From contig JBHJGV010000020.1 in assembly GCA_050331455.1 (NCBI GenBank), positions 1 through 62,899 on the forward strand: a DNA stretch of 62,899 nt. The letters run 5' to 3'. This document shows, piece by piece, positions 25,769 to 35,597 of this stretch (position 1 is the first letter of the stretch; the number at the start of each line of letters is the position of its first letter). Below the pieces are notes generated by a model. That model ran no database searches. It was not told the DNA's origin and saw nothing but the letters and a program-made list of their open reading frames with translations. Origin of the DNA: CAYUYV01 sp050331455 (GTDB lineage Bacteria; Pseudomonadota; Alphaproteobacteria; JAJFIK01). A program made the translations under genes and the position numbers.

Positions 25769-28700
25769 CAGCTTCCCTTATTTTTGAGCGCGGCGAGAAC
25801 GGCAAAGGGCGAATCCGGGTCGATGGGCGAATCCTTCCGCCCGCCGCCTTTGCCCGGCGGCGCACTGGAATAGGTCGCGGCCTTGCCGCCGCCCTTTCCG
25901 CCACCCTTTCCGCCAGCTTGGCGGCGATCGCCTCCGGGAGGACCGCCTTTCCCGGCGCGCCCGCCATCCCGCCGATCCCCATGGGGCCCGGGGCGCTTCT
26001 TGCCGCCGGACCGGCCCCGGTCATCGCCGGGCGCACGGTTGTCCCCATGGTGACGGGCCCCATTGCCGCTCGCCTCGGCGGTCCCATTGGCCCGGCGATG
26101 ATCGCCACGCTGTTCGCCGGCCGGCGGACCACCCGGCCTTTGACCACCCGCCCTCGGACCCGGGCCGGTTCGCGCCCCGTCAGAGCGCTGACCGTCGCCG
26201 CGGCCCCGGGATGCGCCGGCCCGGGCCTGGCCATCGCGCCTGGGACCGGGACGCTCGCGTTCCCGCTTGCTGGGCAGGCGCCAGACCACCAGATCCCCCT
26301 GTCCCTCCGTTTCCGCGCGGATGGTTTGCGAGCGATAGCCTAGGGCGCGCAGGATGCTCTCGAACTCCTCGCCGCTACACCCCACGATGGACATCATGTC
26401 CGGCGTGATCTTGAAAGCGCCGTCCGGCACAACAGGACCGGCGGGAGGCTCCGGCTCGGGATCCGCATCCGGACTGTCTGCTTGGGTGGAGGGCGCGCCC
26501 TCGCTGGACGAGGCCACGGCGGCGACCGTTTCGGCGTCGTCCGGTGCCGTATCTGCCTCGTCGCTCCCCTCACTGACTGTCTCATCACGAGGCGTGTCGC
26601 CGGGGGTGGCCTCGGCATCGGCGACGCTTGCGTCGGCACCCGCTTCGGCTTCGGCTTCGGGCGTTCCGGATGCGGACGGCGGGGCTTCCCATTTCGCGTC
26701 GCCGGGAATCCTCTCCGCCGCGGCCGGCTGTGCCGCATCCTCCGGTGCCGGCGCGGAGGTCTCGACCGGCACTGCCCCATTGGTCGCTGCCGCAGCCGCC
26801 TCGGCGGGTCCGTCGCCATCCCGTAAGGTCTCAGTATCGGACGGTCCATCGGGCGCGCCACCGGTCGCATCGGATTCGATTTCGAGCCCGACATCCGGTG
26901 TTTCCACCGCTTCCGGGCCTGGAGCGGCCGCGGATAGGGTGGCTTGTTCATCCGCAGGCGCATCACCCTGTGCCGGTGCGTCGGCAAGGGACTCTTGCGT
27001 CGCGGCAATGGCTTTGCCGGCGACGTCCTGGTTTTCACCCTCGCCGGTTGGCGGCACCCCGTCCGGCGTTGGGGTCGGATCGGCCTTTGCCCCGCCCTTC
27101 GCGCCGGACTTGCCCGGCTTTGCCGGCGGGCCGCCCCGGGCATTGCGGATCAGATCGCCGAGACGTTCCAGCATGTCGACGCGCACCGCGCGCATGCCGC
27201 ACACCCGGAAGCCGGCGGCGGCGTAGAACGCCTTGTCCGCCGCCGCATCAAGGGGCACGGAGCACAGGCCCGCCTGGGGCGGGGCGGGCGGCGGCTGGTC
27301 CGGATCCTGACCTTCCCCGAAGCGGTTGTTCTGAACGGCCCAAAGCGTGAGGAGAAGACGCGCCGGCGTGGGTTTGAGAAGGGCCGGCAAAAAAATCGAA
27401 TACTGACCGAAACGGACACCGAAGCGGCGCAAATGGGCCCGCCCGTCCTGGTCGAGCTGACGCACCTGGTCGCTCACGTCCCGCCGGTCGAGCACACCGA
27501 AATTCTCCACGAGTTGAAAACCGATGCCCCGGGCAAGCCCCGTCAGGGGCGCCACGCCGCCCACCATCTGCTCTGCGGAAACGGCAGTGCCGTCCGAGCC
27601 CGCGGCCGTCACGGCCTCACGCAGGTCGAGAAGGGGCGGCACGATGCGGGCGATGTGGCTCGACAGCCACTTGCCGAGCCGCGTCTCGATGGCCTCCCGC
27701 TCGACGGCCTCCAGATGAGTATCACCCAGAACATGGACGCGGGGCGTCACGCCATCCGAGCCGGGCACGAGCCGCGCCACGGGATCGCCCTGCCACCAGA
27801 GCCGGCCGTGGTCGGACAATTCAATGGCCGTGTCCGGAGCACCGGCGAGTTGGGCGGCCCGGGCGCCGATCATGGCCCGCAGCGCCTTCGCGGCGGCGGC
27901 CCGCAGAGCCTTGCCGTCCACCCCATGGGCCCGGGGATCCGGCACGAATTGGAAGCCTTGGAGGCGGCCCACATAATGGCCTTCGACCATGACCTCGCCT
28001 TCTGCGGAAATCTCGGAGACCAGATCGTCCTTGAGCCGCAGACTCTTGATAAGCTGACTGGTGCGCCGGTCGATGAAGCGCTGGGTCAGCCCTTCGTGCA
28101 AAGCATCGGAAAGGCGGTCCTCAATGGCGCGCGCCCGCTCCTGCCAATGGGGCGCATCCTCGAGCCAATGGGCGCGATTGGTCACGAAGGTCCAGGTGCG
28201 CACATGGGCGATGCGGGTGGCCAGGGTGTCGATATCGCCCTCGATCCGGTCCAGGCGCTCCAAATGACCGTTCAGCCAATCCGTCGGCAAACGGTTGCCG
28301 TTGTCGAGCAGGTTCTTGAAGACAGACATCAGCAGGCGGACATGTTCGTCCACGGTCATGTTCCGGAAATCCGGAATTTGACAAACCTCCCATAGACGCT
28401 GCAAGTCCGACTTGCTCTCCTGGGCATCGCGCACGAGTGGATCCTCAGCCATGCGGCGCAGGGCCAGAAGGTCGGTGGCGGCCCGGGCCCGAGCCAGGCC
28501 CTTCACCGGCGGCGGGGCCTCCAGGCTTTCGATCAGCGCATCGATGGATCCGAAATCGAGATCGCGGCTCCGCCACTGGACGACGCGCACGGGATCGAAC
28601 CGGTGTCCCTCGATCTGCTCCACCATCGCGGGGTCGAGATCGCTGGCATCGCCGGTCGTGCCAAAGGTCCCGTCATTCATATAGCGCCCGGCCCGGCCGG

Positions 28701-29502
28701 CGATCTGGCCGATCTCGTGGGCCTTCAGGGGGCGGACGGAGTGTCCGTCATATTTGCGCAAAGAAGCCAGGGCCACATGGTCCACGTCCATGTTCAGGCC
28801 CATGCCGATGGCATCGGTCGCCACCAGGAAGTCCACTTCCCCCGACTGGTAAAGCTCCACCTGGGCGTTGCGGGTGCGCGGCGACAGGGCCCCCATCACC
28901 ACGGCGGCCCCGCCCCTCTGCCGGCGGACGACCTCTCCGAGCCCGTAGACCGCCTCTGCTGAAAACCCCACAATGGCAGACCGGCGCGGCAGGCGGCTCA
29001 GCTTGCGCGAGCCCACATGGGTGAGTTCTGAAAAGCGGGTCCGGGTGACGAATTTGGCCTGGGGGAGAATTGTCCGGATGACGCCGCGCATGGTCTCGGC
29101 GCCTAGAAACATGGTCTCTTCGGACCCTCGGGCGTGGAGCAGCCGGTCCGTGAACACATGGCCGCGCTCCGGATCCGCACAAAGCTGAATTTCATCGACG
29201 GCGAGGAACGAGACGTCCCGGTCCAGCGGCATGGATTCGACCGTGCAAACGACATAGCACGCATCCTGGGGAATGATCTTTTCTTCGCCCGTGATCAGGG
29301 CGACCACCCTCTCGCCCTTGAGGCCGACGATCCGGTCATAAATCTCCCGGGCCAGAAGCCTCAAGGGCAGACCGATCATGCCGGTCTCGTAGCCGAGCAT
29401 GCGCTCCAGGGCGAAATGGGTCTTGCCGGTATTGGTGGGCCCGAGAACGGCGGTGACTTTCCCCCGTTGCGCGGCGATGGCGGGTTCTGGTGCGGTTGTC
29501 AT
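25768..29502 (-). CDS. SUV3-like DEAD/DExH RNA helicase with long disordered C-terminus
   Basis: 1244 residues. Motif I (LGPTNTGKTH), motif II (AVDEIQLC), motif III-like (FLGAETM), motif V (FLVATDAIGMGLNMD) and motif VI (EIGQIAGRAGRY) identify a bacterial relative of mitochondrial SUV3. Residues ~790-1050 are an Ala/Pro/Glu/Asp-rich low-complexity stretch. A conserved patch follows (FKITPDMMSIVGCSGEEFES, then VVWRLPSKRE), then a Gly/Arg/Lys-rich tail with GGKGGGKGGGK. The tail resembles RNA-binding disordered extensions. It is coupled to the Hsp15-like gene. Confidence 0.92.
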   Translation of the reverse strand: MTTAPEPAIAAQRGKVTAVLGPTNTGKTHFALERMLGYETGMIGLPLRLLAREIYDRIVGLKGERVVALITGEEKIIPQDACYVVCTVESMPLDRDVSFLAVDEIQLCADPERGHVFTDRLLHARGSEETMFLGAETMRGVIRTILPQAKFVTRTRFSELTHVGSRKLSRLPRRSAIVGFSAEAVYGLGEVVRRQRGGAAVVMGALSPRTRNAQVELYQSGEVDFLVATDAIGMGLNMDVDHVALASLRKYDGHSVRPLKAHEIGQIAGRAGRYMNDGTFGTTGDASDLDPAMVEQIEGHRFDPVRVVQWRSRDLDFGSIDALIESLEAPPPVKGLARARAATDLLALRRMAEDPLVRDAQESKSDLQRLWEVCQIPDFRNMTVDEHVRLLMSVFKNLLDNGNRLPTDWLNGHLERLDRIEGDIDTLATRIAHVRTWTFVTNRAHWLEDAPHWQERARAIEDRLSDALHEGLTQRFIDRRTSQLIKSLRLKDDLVSEISAEGEVMVEGHYVGRLQGFQFVPDPRAHGVDGKALRAAAAKALRAMIGARAAQLAGAPDTAIELSDHGRLWWQGDPVARLVPGSDGVTPRVHVLGDTHLEAVEREAIETRLGKWLSSHIARIVPPLLDLREAVTAAGSDGTAVSAEQMVGGVAPLTGLARGIGFQLVENFGVLDRRDVSDQVRQLDQDGRAHLRRFGVRFGQYSIFLPALLKPTPARLLLTLWAVQNNRFGEGQDPDQPPPAPPQAGLCSVPLDAAADKAFYAAAGFRVCGMRAVRVDMLERLGDLIRNARGGPPAKPGKSGAKGGAKADPTPTPDGVPPTGEGENQDVAGKAIAATQESLADAPAQGDAPADEQATLSAAAPGPEAVETPDVGLEIESDATGGAPDGPSDTETLRDGDGPAEAAAAATNGAVPVETSAPAPEDAAQPAAAERIPGDAKWEAPPSASGTPEAEAEAGADASVADAEATPGDTPRDETVSEGSDEADTAPDDAETVAAVASSSEGAPSTQADSPDADPEPEPPAGPVVPDGAFKITPDMMSIVGCSGEEFESILRALGYRSQTIRAETEGQGDLVVWRLPSKRERERPGPRRDGQARAGASRGRGDGQRSDGARTGPGPRAGGQRPGGPPAGEQRGDHRRANGTAEASGNGARHHGDNRAPGDDRGRSGGKKRPGPHGDRRDGGRAGKGGPPGGDRRQAGGKGGGKGGGKAATYSSAPPGKGGGRKDSPIDPDSPFAVLAALKNKGS

Positions 29503-29761
29503 GGGTCTGGGCGCGTGCTGTTCAGAAGATGTGGAACGGTGGGGTCCAGCCGTCGGTCATAGGCCCGGCGGTCGTCGGCCCGGCGGCCGTCGGCATTGGC
29601 GAACCGCGGGCCCGGCGCCTCGATTATTCCGCACGCCCCCGCGGGCCGATCCCGGACGTGCCGGACCGGCACGGTCAATCAACCGAACCGCGCGCGCACC
29701 ATCCTGCTTTACGCGTCCATTTGCAAGGCGGGCCGCCCGCCTTCCCCGAATGCCCAGGAAC

Positions 29762-30775
29762 TCAAGGGCTGGGATCGGCGCTCCCGCTTTGGGCAAACAG
29801 CACCTCGTCTTCGACCGGGGCGAACCCGACCCGCAGGAGCTTGAGTTTGAGTTTGCCAATCGGCGCCTTGGCCTCGACCCGGGACGGCACCAGCAGCGTG
29901 CGGCCCTGGGGCGTTTTCAGGGGGATGACCCAGGCCTCCAGGGGCGGGACCGGCACCGCGTCCTTTTCCAGCTGTTCGGCCTTGTATCCGGCCACGGGCG
30001 TGTAAACGAAGGCGCAACGATAGGCCTTGCCCTTGTAGACATCGCCGCCGCGCACCTTCACGTTTTCCTGGCCCTTGTACTCAAGCCGGAAATCGTAGCG
30101 GCGCCGCCCGTCGAAAACCGGGATGACGGTTCCGCAGGGGTCCGTGTCGCTCACGCTGACGCCGGTCATGAAATGGACCCAGGCGCCCATGGGATCGACC
30201 GTGCCGCGCTTTTGCTCCACCGTCACGGGTTGTTTGAGGATGCGCTCTCCATAGGGCGGGTCGGCCGCCGCCGGCATGGGCAGACCATCGCGGCCGTAGA
30301 TCAGGCTGACCAGCTTCGCGGAGTCGCTGCCCACGAACCGGCTGTCGTAGCGGCTCGGCAGGATCGCCCCGGTGTCCTCGATGCGCCCCAGGCCCACCAC
30401 CACATAGCGCGACTGGAAAAAGATTGCCGCGAGCCCGCCGGTCTTCATGCGCGAGTGCACCTGGTACCGGCTGTTGCGCTCCACCTTCACTTCAAGACGG
30501 GCCTCGCCGAGTTTCAGCCCCAGCGCCGTGAATTTATAAACGGCCGTGAAATCCGTCGGAATGACCGGCGGCGGCGGCAGGGCCACATTGGCAGGCTCCG
30601 AACCATCCGAAGGCTGCTGCGAGGCCGGTGCCTCTTTGGCGATGAATGCGGTTTCCCCATCACCCGCCTGCGCCGGCAGGGCGGTGGCCGCCGCAAGCGA
30701 AAGGGCGATCGTCACGGCCAGCAAGCCGGTGGGGCGGGGAGAGCGGGCAGAGAAGGTCATGGGCACCAACGTCAT
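29762..30775 (-). CDS. DUF3108-domain exported protein
   Basis: About 337 residues from ATG 30775 (ATG 30760 is an alternative). A signal peptide (LLAVTIALSLAAATALPAQA) precedes a beta-rich DUF3108 domain (YKFTALGLKLGEARLEVKVE, SRYDSRFVGSDSAK, RRRYDFRLEYKGQENVKV). The family is periplasmic and of unknown function, possibly tied to envelope lipids. The ORF extends further upstream, but those codons precede the signal peptide. Confidence 0.82.
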   Translation of the reverse strand: MTLVPMTFSARSPRPTGLLAVTIALSLAAATALPAQAGDGETAFIAKEAPASQQPSDGSEPANVALPPPPVIPTDFTAVYKFTALGLKLGEARLEVKVERNSRYQVHSRMKTGGLAAIFFQSRYVVVGLGRIEDTGAILPSRYDSRFVGSDSAKLVSLIYGRDGLPMPAAADPPYGERILKQPVTVEQKRGTVDPMGAWVHFMTGVSVSDTDPCGTVIPVFDGRRRYDFRLEYKGQENVKVRGGDVYKGKAYRCAFVYTPVAGYKAEQLEKDAVPVPPLEAWVIPLKTPQGRTLLVPSRVEAKAPIGKLKLKLLRVGFAPVEDEVLFAQSGSADPSP

Positions 30776-31119
30776 GTCTTTGCGCGGGACGGGCCACGGG
30801 TGAACGTCTGGGCGGCTCGCAACAGCAAACACCCGATTACGGTTTTCCCATGGTGTTGTCAGCCCGCCCATGGTGTGACCCGCAGGCGTTGAACCCGCCG
30901 GGCCATCCGGGATGCGCGGCGAAGCGCTTGACCCGCGCTTTGCCCGGCCATACAAGTTGCGCCTTAATTCAAGACTGCAATCGACCGCGCTTCATCGCTT
31001 CGGCGGCGAAGGTCGGCGTCAAAGCGATTGCCACCCGGATCCCAAAAGACATTGGCTCCGCCCGCACCTCATCAAGGGTGCGTCCGGCGCGTTCGGTCCG
31101 GAATGATCAGGAGAGTGTC

Positions 31120-31422
31120 ATGAGTCGTCGATGCGAATTAACGGGCAAAGGCCCGATGGTCGGGTTCCGCGTGTCCCACGCCAACAACAGGACCAAGCGG
31201 CGTTATCTGCCCAACCTGTCCACCGTGACGATGATGAGTGAGACGCTGGGCAAGTCCATCCGTGTCCGGGTCAGTGCCCACGCCCTGCGTTCCGTCGATC
31301 ACGTCGGCGGCCTCGATGCCTTCCTGCTGAAGGCCCGGGCCGAAACCCTCTCCGACCGGGTCCAGAAGATGAAGCGCGAATTGCAGCGCGCCCGCAGCCA
31401 GGCAACCACCGCCGAGGCCTGA
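31120..31422 (+). CDS. rpmB: 50S ribosomal protein L28
   Basis: 100 residues from ATG 31120, with CAGGAGAG upstream. It opens MSRRCELTGKGPMVGFRVSH and continues ANNRTKRRYLPNLS, the L28 signature. It is monocistronic here, without L33, as is common in alphaproteobacteria. The single N-terminal Cys (no CxxC pair) suggests the zinc-independent form. Confidence 0.97.
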   Translation: MSRRCELTGKGPMVGFRVSHANNRTKRRYLPNLSTVTMMSETLGKSIRVRVSAHALRSVDHVGGLDAFLLKARAETLSDRVQKMKRELQRARSQATTAEA

Positions 31423-31438
31423 CCAGGCCTGGACCCGC

Positions 31439-32557
31439 TCACCGGGCCAGTTCGAAGGATAACAGCAGGGTCTTTTGGTTGGTGCGGTTGAAGTTGTCGT
31501 CGGACACCATGAGGAGCCGTTCGGTGCCGTCGGCCAGGGTGGTGACGGCGAGGCCCTCCATATTGTCCACCCTATGGCTGCGGTCGAACTGGGCCAGCAC
31601 CGTGCCTTGGGCGCGGCCGCCGGCGACCAGTGACCGGGCCTCGAGACGGCGGAGCTGGATCCGGACCCCTGTGAAGGGCGAATAGGCCCGCTCCAACAGG
31701 AGCGCGTCTCCACCCGGCAAAATCGCCAGATCCGTCGGCGCGTAGGGTTTGGCCGCACTGACGGCAAAAGGCCGCCAGTTCGGATGCGTCCCCGAGAATG
31801 GCAGCGACCCGATCCAGCCCCGCGTGTTGCCGTCGCGATCAAACGCCCGCTCCGTCAGCATCAGGATGACCTCTCCAGTGATCGCGACGCTTTCGAGCGC
31901 CCCGTTATCCGGAACCGTGCCGAAATCCCCCGGCAAAGGCATCGGGACGGCGGGCGCATCGAAAGGCGCTCCACGCCCGTCACCGGCATAGCGCCAGATC
32001 TTGTGATCATTCTCGAACGTCACGACAAAGCCATCGGCCGCCCGCGCGAGCCCTTCGGCATCGGCCACCCGCTTGCCCCGGATGGGCCGACCCTGCGCGT
32101 CCAGCAAGGGCCCGATCCGCGCCTTCGAGACACCGGTGAGGCGCCCGCCTTCAAAGGTAAGATCCATGTCGATCCAGGACCCGGCATCGGTCACCATCAC
32201 AGCCTTGCGGGCCTGCCCGTCGACCCAGAGACCCGAAATGCCGCCGAAATCCCGGTCCGGCGCCGAGAGGTCAAGGCCGCCCCGGAACACGAGCGCGCCC
32301 TGGCGGTCGCTTGCGGGGTCTTCCTTCGACAGGGCGACCGGATCGGCGGTGACGGCGAGCGGGCGCGCCGCGGCATGGGCCTGAAACGGCGCCAAGGCCA
32401 GAGAAAGGGCCAGAGAAAGGGCCAAAGAAAGGGCCAAAGAAAGGGAAAGGGAAAGGGCACCGGCAAGGCCGAGGCCCGGGGCGCGCGGGACGAGGGCGTC
32501 CCAAAAACCGCCCATTCCCGTCCGGACCGGGCGACAGCCGTCCAAGAGTTCATTCAT
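31439..32557 (-). CDS. Esterase-like/phytase-family exported protein
   Basis: About 372 residues from ATG 32557. The signal peptide hydrophobic core is a codon repeat (LSLALSLALSLALSLALA) made by a 12-bp DNA repeat. The mature part (FGGISGLWVDG, MVTDAGSWIDMDL, DAEGLARAADGFVVTFEND, NMEGLAVTTLADGTERLLMV, SDDNFN) is the beta-propeller esterase-like domain related to phytase. Acidic repeats probably bind calcium. The substrate is unknown. It converges with rpmB, with 16 bp between the stops. Confidence 0.85.
   Translation of the reverse strand: MNELLDGCRPVRTGMGGFWDALVPRAPGLGLAGALSLSLSLALSLALSLALSLALAPFQAHAAARPLAVTADPVALSKEDPASDRQGALVFRGGLDLSAPDRDFGGISGLWVDGQARKAVMVTDAGSWIDMDLTFEGGRLTGVSKARIGPLLDAQGRPIRGKRVADAEGLARAADGFVVTFENDHKIWRYAGDGRGAPFDAPAVPMPLPGDFGTVPDNGALESVAITGEVILMLTERAFDRDGNTRGWIGSLPFSGTHPNWRPFAVSAAKPYAPTDLAILPGGDALLLERAYSPFTGVRIQLRRLEARSLVAGGRAQGTVLAQFDRSHRVDNMEGLAVTTLADGTERLLMVSDDNFNRTNQKTLLLSFELAR
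32401..32458. repeat. 12-bp tandem repeat inside a signal peptide
   Basis: About four near-identical units of (G/A)AGAAAGGGCCA, then a 6-bp AAAGGG-type run. On the coding (minus) strand each unit is four codons (Leu-Ala-Leu-Ser). Gain or loss of units keeps the frame and changes only the length of the signal-peptide core. Confidence 0.8.
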
Positions 32558-32729
32558 TGCGGTCTCCTTCGCATTGCGTTCGCCCGGCAGGCCTGGAAGA
32601 TGGTCGTGCAGGGGGATGCGCCCGGGATCGCGCCCTGTCAAGGCGGGGAAAGCCGGCGCGGTGGGGCTGGCTCGCCCCTATCACCTCGCCCGGAAAGGCA
32701 TGCCCGCTTAACCGAAAAGGAGAACGCCC

Positions 32730-33521
32730 ATGTCCCACGCCATCAAAATCGCGCCCACCCGCCGTCAGATCGTCAAAGGGGCCGCCGCGGCGCCGCTGGC
32801 CGCCGTGCTCGCCGACCCGTCCCTCACGGCGCATGCCGCCGCGGGCCTCCAGACCGTCAGCACAAAAACCAAAGACGGCCGGACCGTGTCGGCCGCGCTC
32901 GCCCGGCCGGCGACGGATGCCGCCCCAGTGCCATCGGTCATGCTGATCCACGAATGGTGGGGGCTGAACGATCAGATCAAGGCGGTGGCGAGCGATTTCG
33001 CCCGCCAAGGGTATATGGCCCTCGCGATCGATCTTTACGACGGTGCCGTGGCCGAGACCCGGGAGAAGGCCGGCAGCCTCGCCCGCTCCGTCAAGGACGC
33101 GGAAGGCCGCGCGACCACGGCCGCCTGGATCGACTGGCTGCGGGCGGATGCATCGACCACGGAGCGTGTGGGAACGGTGGGCTGGTGCTTCGGGGGCGGA
33201 TGGTCCCTGACAGCCAGCCAGGACACTCCCGTCGATGCCACGGTCATCTATTACGGGAATGTCCGGCGCGAGGCCGATGCGCTCGGCAGCCTGAAAGGTC
33301 CTGTCCTCGGCCATTTCGCCACCCAGGACCGCTTCATCAACGAGGATATGGTATCCGGCTTCAAGGCCGCCATGGCCGAAGCCGGAAAGCCCCTGACAGT
33401 GCACTGGTACAAGGCCGACCATGCCTTTGCCAACCCGACCTCCGCCCGCTACGACGAAGCCGATGCCGCCCTTTCCTGGGAACGGACCACGGCCTTTTTC
33501 GAAGACCATCTGAAAGGGTGA
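32730..33521 (+). CDS. Dienelactone hydrolase family protein, exported
   Basis: 263 residues, ATG 32730 with AAAAGGAG 7 nt upstream. The N-terminus has a Tat-like TRRQIVKGAAAAPLAAVLA signal. The DLH fold shows MLIHEWWGLNDQIKAVASDF, the nucleophile GWCFGGGWS (Cys near 153), FATQDRFIN and the His motif KADHAFANPT. The Cys nucleophile fits true dienelactone hydrolases. The substrate is not fixed by context. Confidence 0.9.
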   Translation: MSHAIKIAPTRRQIVKGAAAAPLAAVLADPSLTAHAAAGLQTVSTKTKDGRTVSAALARPATDAAPVPSVMLIHEWWGLNDQIKAVASDFARQGYMALAIDLYDGAVAETREKAGSLARSVKDAEGRATTAAWIDWLRADASTTERVGTVGWCFGGGWSLTASQDTPVDATVIYYGNVRREADALGSLKGPVLGHFATQDRFINEDMVSGFKAAMAEAGKPLTVHWYKADHAFANPTSARYDEADAALSWERTTAFFEDHLKG

Positions 33522-33641
33522 ACGCCCATTGGGCTCCGGTTCCGCCGGTAACACTGTAAAGTGTGTCGGGCAGCGACAATCCGCCCGATACGTCTGTCGT
33601 TCCGCGTCCTAAAGAGCGCAGATCGCCACTGTCTGAGAGGC

Positions 33642-35597
33642 CTAGCGGCCCTGAGCGTCCTCCCCATCGCCCCGCGGGCGCACCTCGACGGGGCGCACCA
33701 GGAGGGAGGAGCCGGATCCGCTGCCAACGCGGCGGGCGTTGGGTTGGGGCCCTTCCTCGTCGAAGAGTTCGGCGAGCTTGTCGGTCATGGCGCCGCCGAG
33801 CTGTTCCGCATCCACGAGGGTCACGGCGCGCTTGTAATACCGGGTCACATCGTGGCCGATGCCGATGGCCAGCAGCTCCACGGGCGAGCGATCCTCCACA
33901 TAGTGGATCACGTCGCGCAAATGGCGCTCCAGGTAGTTGCCCGGGTTCACCGACAAGGTGGAGTCGTCCACCGGCGCACCGTCCGAGATGACCATCAGGA
34001 TGCGGCGCTGTTCAGGGCGCGCGACGAGCCGGTCATGGGACCAGAGCAGGGCCTCGCCGTCGATATTTTCCTTGAGCAGACCTTCGCGCATCATCAGGCC
34101 CAGATTCTTCCGGGCCCGGCGCCAGGGCTCGTCGGCCGCCTTGTAGACAATGTGCCGCAGATCGTTGAGGCGGCCGGGCTGACTCGGCTTGCCGTCGGAC
34201 AGCCAGTCCTCCCGGGAGGTGCCGCCTTTCCAGGCCCGCGTCGTGAAGCCGAGGATTTCGACCTTCACACCGCAGCGCTCCAGGGTGCGCGCCAGGATAT
34301 CGGCACACATGGCCGCCACGGTGATGGGCCGGCCGCGCATGGACCCGGAATTATCCAACAGCAGACAGACGATCGTGTCACGGAAATCCGTGTCCTGCTC
34401 CATCTTGAAGGACAGGGGATGCAGCGGATCGGTCACGACGCGGCTGAGCCGGGCGACGTCCAGAAGCCCTTCTTCAAGGTCGAATTCCCAGCTCCGGCTC
34501 TGCTTGGCCAGAAGGCGCCGCTGGAGACGGTTGGCCAGGCGCGTGACCACACCCTGGAGGGCGTGGAGCTGCTGATCGAGATAGGCGCGCAGGCGCTGCA
34601 ACTCGTCCGGATCGCACAATTGCTCGGCAGAAATGATCTCGTCGTGCCGTGAGGTATACACCCGGTAAGCACCCTCCGTATCAAGAGGATTAGACTTCCG
34701 GTCCGGCCGGAAGGGCTGGGAGCCGTCGCCAAGCTCGTCCGTTTCCGGAGAGTCCAGCCGCTCATCCAGTTCGACCTGGACGGCCTCCTCGTCACCCTCC
34801 TGGGTTTCCCCCTCGCGGATCTCGGTCTCCTCGGCGGATGAGCCTTCGGCATCGCTGCCTTCGGTTCCGTCGGCCGTATCGCCGGGATCTTCCTGTTCGG
34901 CCTGGTCCTGTTCGTCCTCGTTGTCGCCCTGGTCCGGGGACTCTCCCAAATCGTCCCCGAGTTCGAGATCGGCAATGATTTCGCGCACGATCCGGGCAAA
35001 AGCGTTCTGATCACTGATAGTTTCAGACAGTCGGCTGAGCTCGCCGCCGCAACGCTCCTCGATCCACGGGCGCACCAGATCCACCATGCCCTGGGCCGCC
35101 TCCGGAATCGGGCGACCGGTCAGCACTTCACGGACCATGAGACCGAGGACTTCACCGAGGGGCACGTCCTGACGGTCCTCGACCCGGGCATAGCCCTTGC
35201 GCTCGCACGTGCGCTCCAACAGGGCCGCGAGGTTCTCTCCAACGCCCGCCATGGCATTCGCGCCGAGGGATTCGATCCGGGCCTGTTCGATTTCCTGGAA
35301 AATCTTCCGCGCATCCCCGTCCTGGGGGATCAGGCGATCATGCACCCGTTCGTCATGGTGGGCAGCGCGCAGAGCAAGGGAATCCGCCTCACCGCGCAGG
35401 CAGGCCAAGTCCTCCTCGCTCATGGTGGATTGCGGATCGGGCAGGCGGATTCGTTCGCCCCGCAATCCGGAGGGCTCGGGCCCAAAGGACACGGTCAGAT
35501 CGGGATTTTCCGCGATGGTCCGCACCGCAAGTTCGATCGCCCGTTTGAAGCGATCGAGTGCATCTTCCACCTCCGGCTTCGACGCGCCGTTTTTCAT
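33642..35597 (-). CDS. cobT: Aerobic cobaltochelatase subunit CobT
   Basis: About 651 residues from ATG 35597, which overlaps the cobS stop (ATGA). The N-terminal CobT domain (FKRAIELAVRTIAENPDLTV), an acidic linker (DQGDNEDEQDQAEQEDPGD), then a C-terminal von Willebrand A domain with a MIDAS motif (LLLDNSGSMRGRPITVAAM, ISDGAPVDD). With CobS it forms the AAA+ motor for CobN-dependent cobalt insertion into hydrogenobyrinic acid diamide. No cobN or other cob gene lies nearby. Confidence 0.96.
   Translation of the reverse strand: MKNGASKPEVEDALDRFKRAIELAVRTIAENPDLTVSFGPEPSGLRGERIRLPDPQSTMSEEDLACLRGEADSLALRAAHHDERVHDRLIPQDGDARKIFQEIEQARIESLGANAMAGVGENLAALLERTCERKGYARVEDRQDVPLGEVLGLMVREVLTGRPIPEAAQGMVDLVRPWIEERCGGELSRLSETISDQNAFARIVREIIADLELGDDLGESPDQGDNEDEQDQAEQEDPGDTADGTEGSDAEGSSAEETEIREGETQEGDEEAVQVELDERLDSPETDELGDGSQPFRPDRKSNPLDTEGAYRVYTSRHDEIISAEQLCDPDELQRLRAYLDQQLHALQGVVTRLANRLQRRLLAKQSRSWEFDLEEGLLDVARLSRVVTDPLHPLSFKMEQDTDFRDTIVCLLLDNSGSMRGRPITVAAMCADILARTLERCGVKVEILGFTTRAWKGGTSREDWLSDGKPSQPGRLNDLRHIVYKAADEPWRRARKNLGLMMREGLLKENIDGEALLWSHDRLVARPEQRRILMVISDGAPVDDSTLSVNPGNYLERHLRDVIHYVEDRSPVELLAIGIGHDVTRYYKRAVTLVDAEQLGGAMTDKLAELFDEEGPQPNARRVGSGSGSSLLVRPVEVRPRGDGEDAQGR

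Noticed and set aside
26354..28395. Long plus-strand ORFs (290 and 483 codons) opposite the helicase
   Set aside because: They are antisense shadows of the low-complexity G+C-rich helicase gene; no domain is recognisable.
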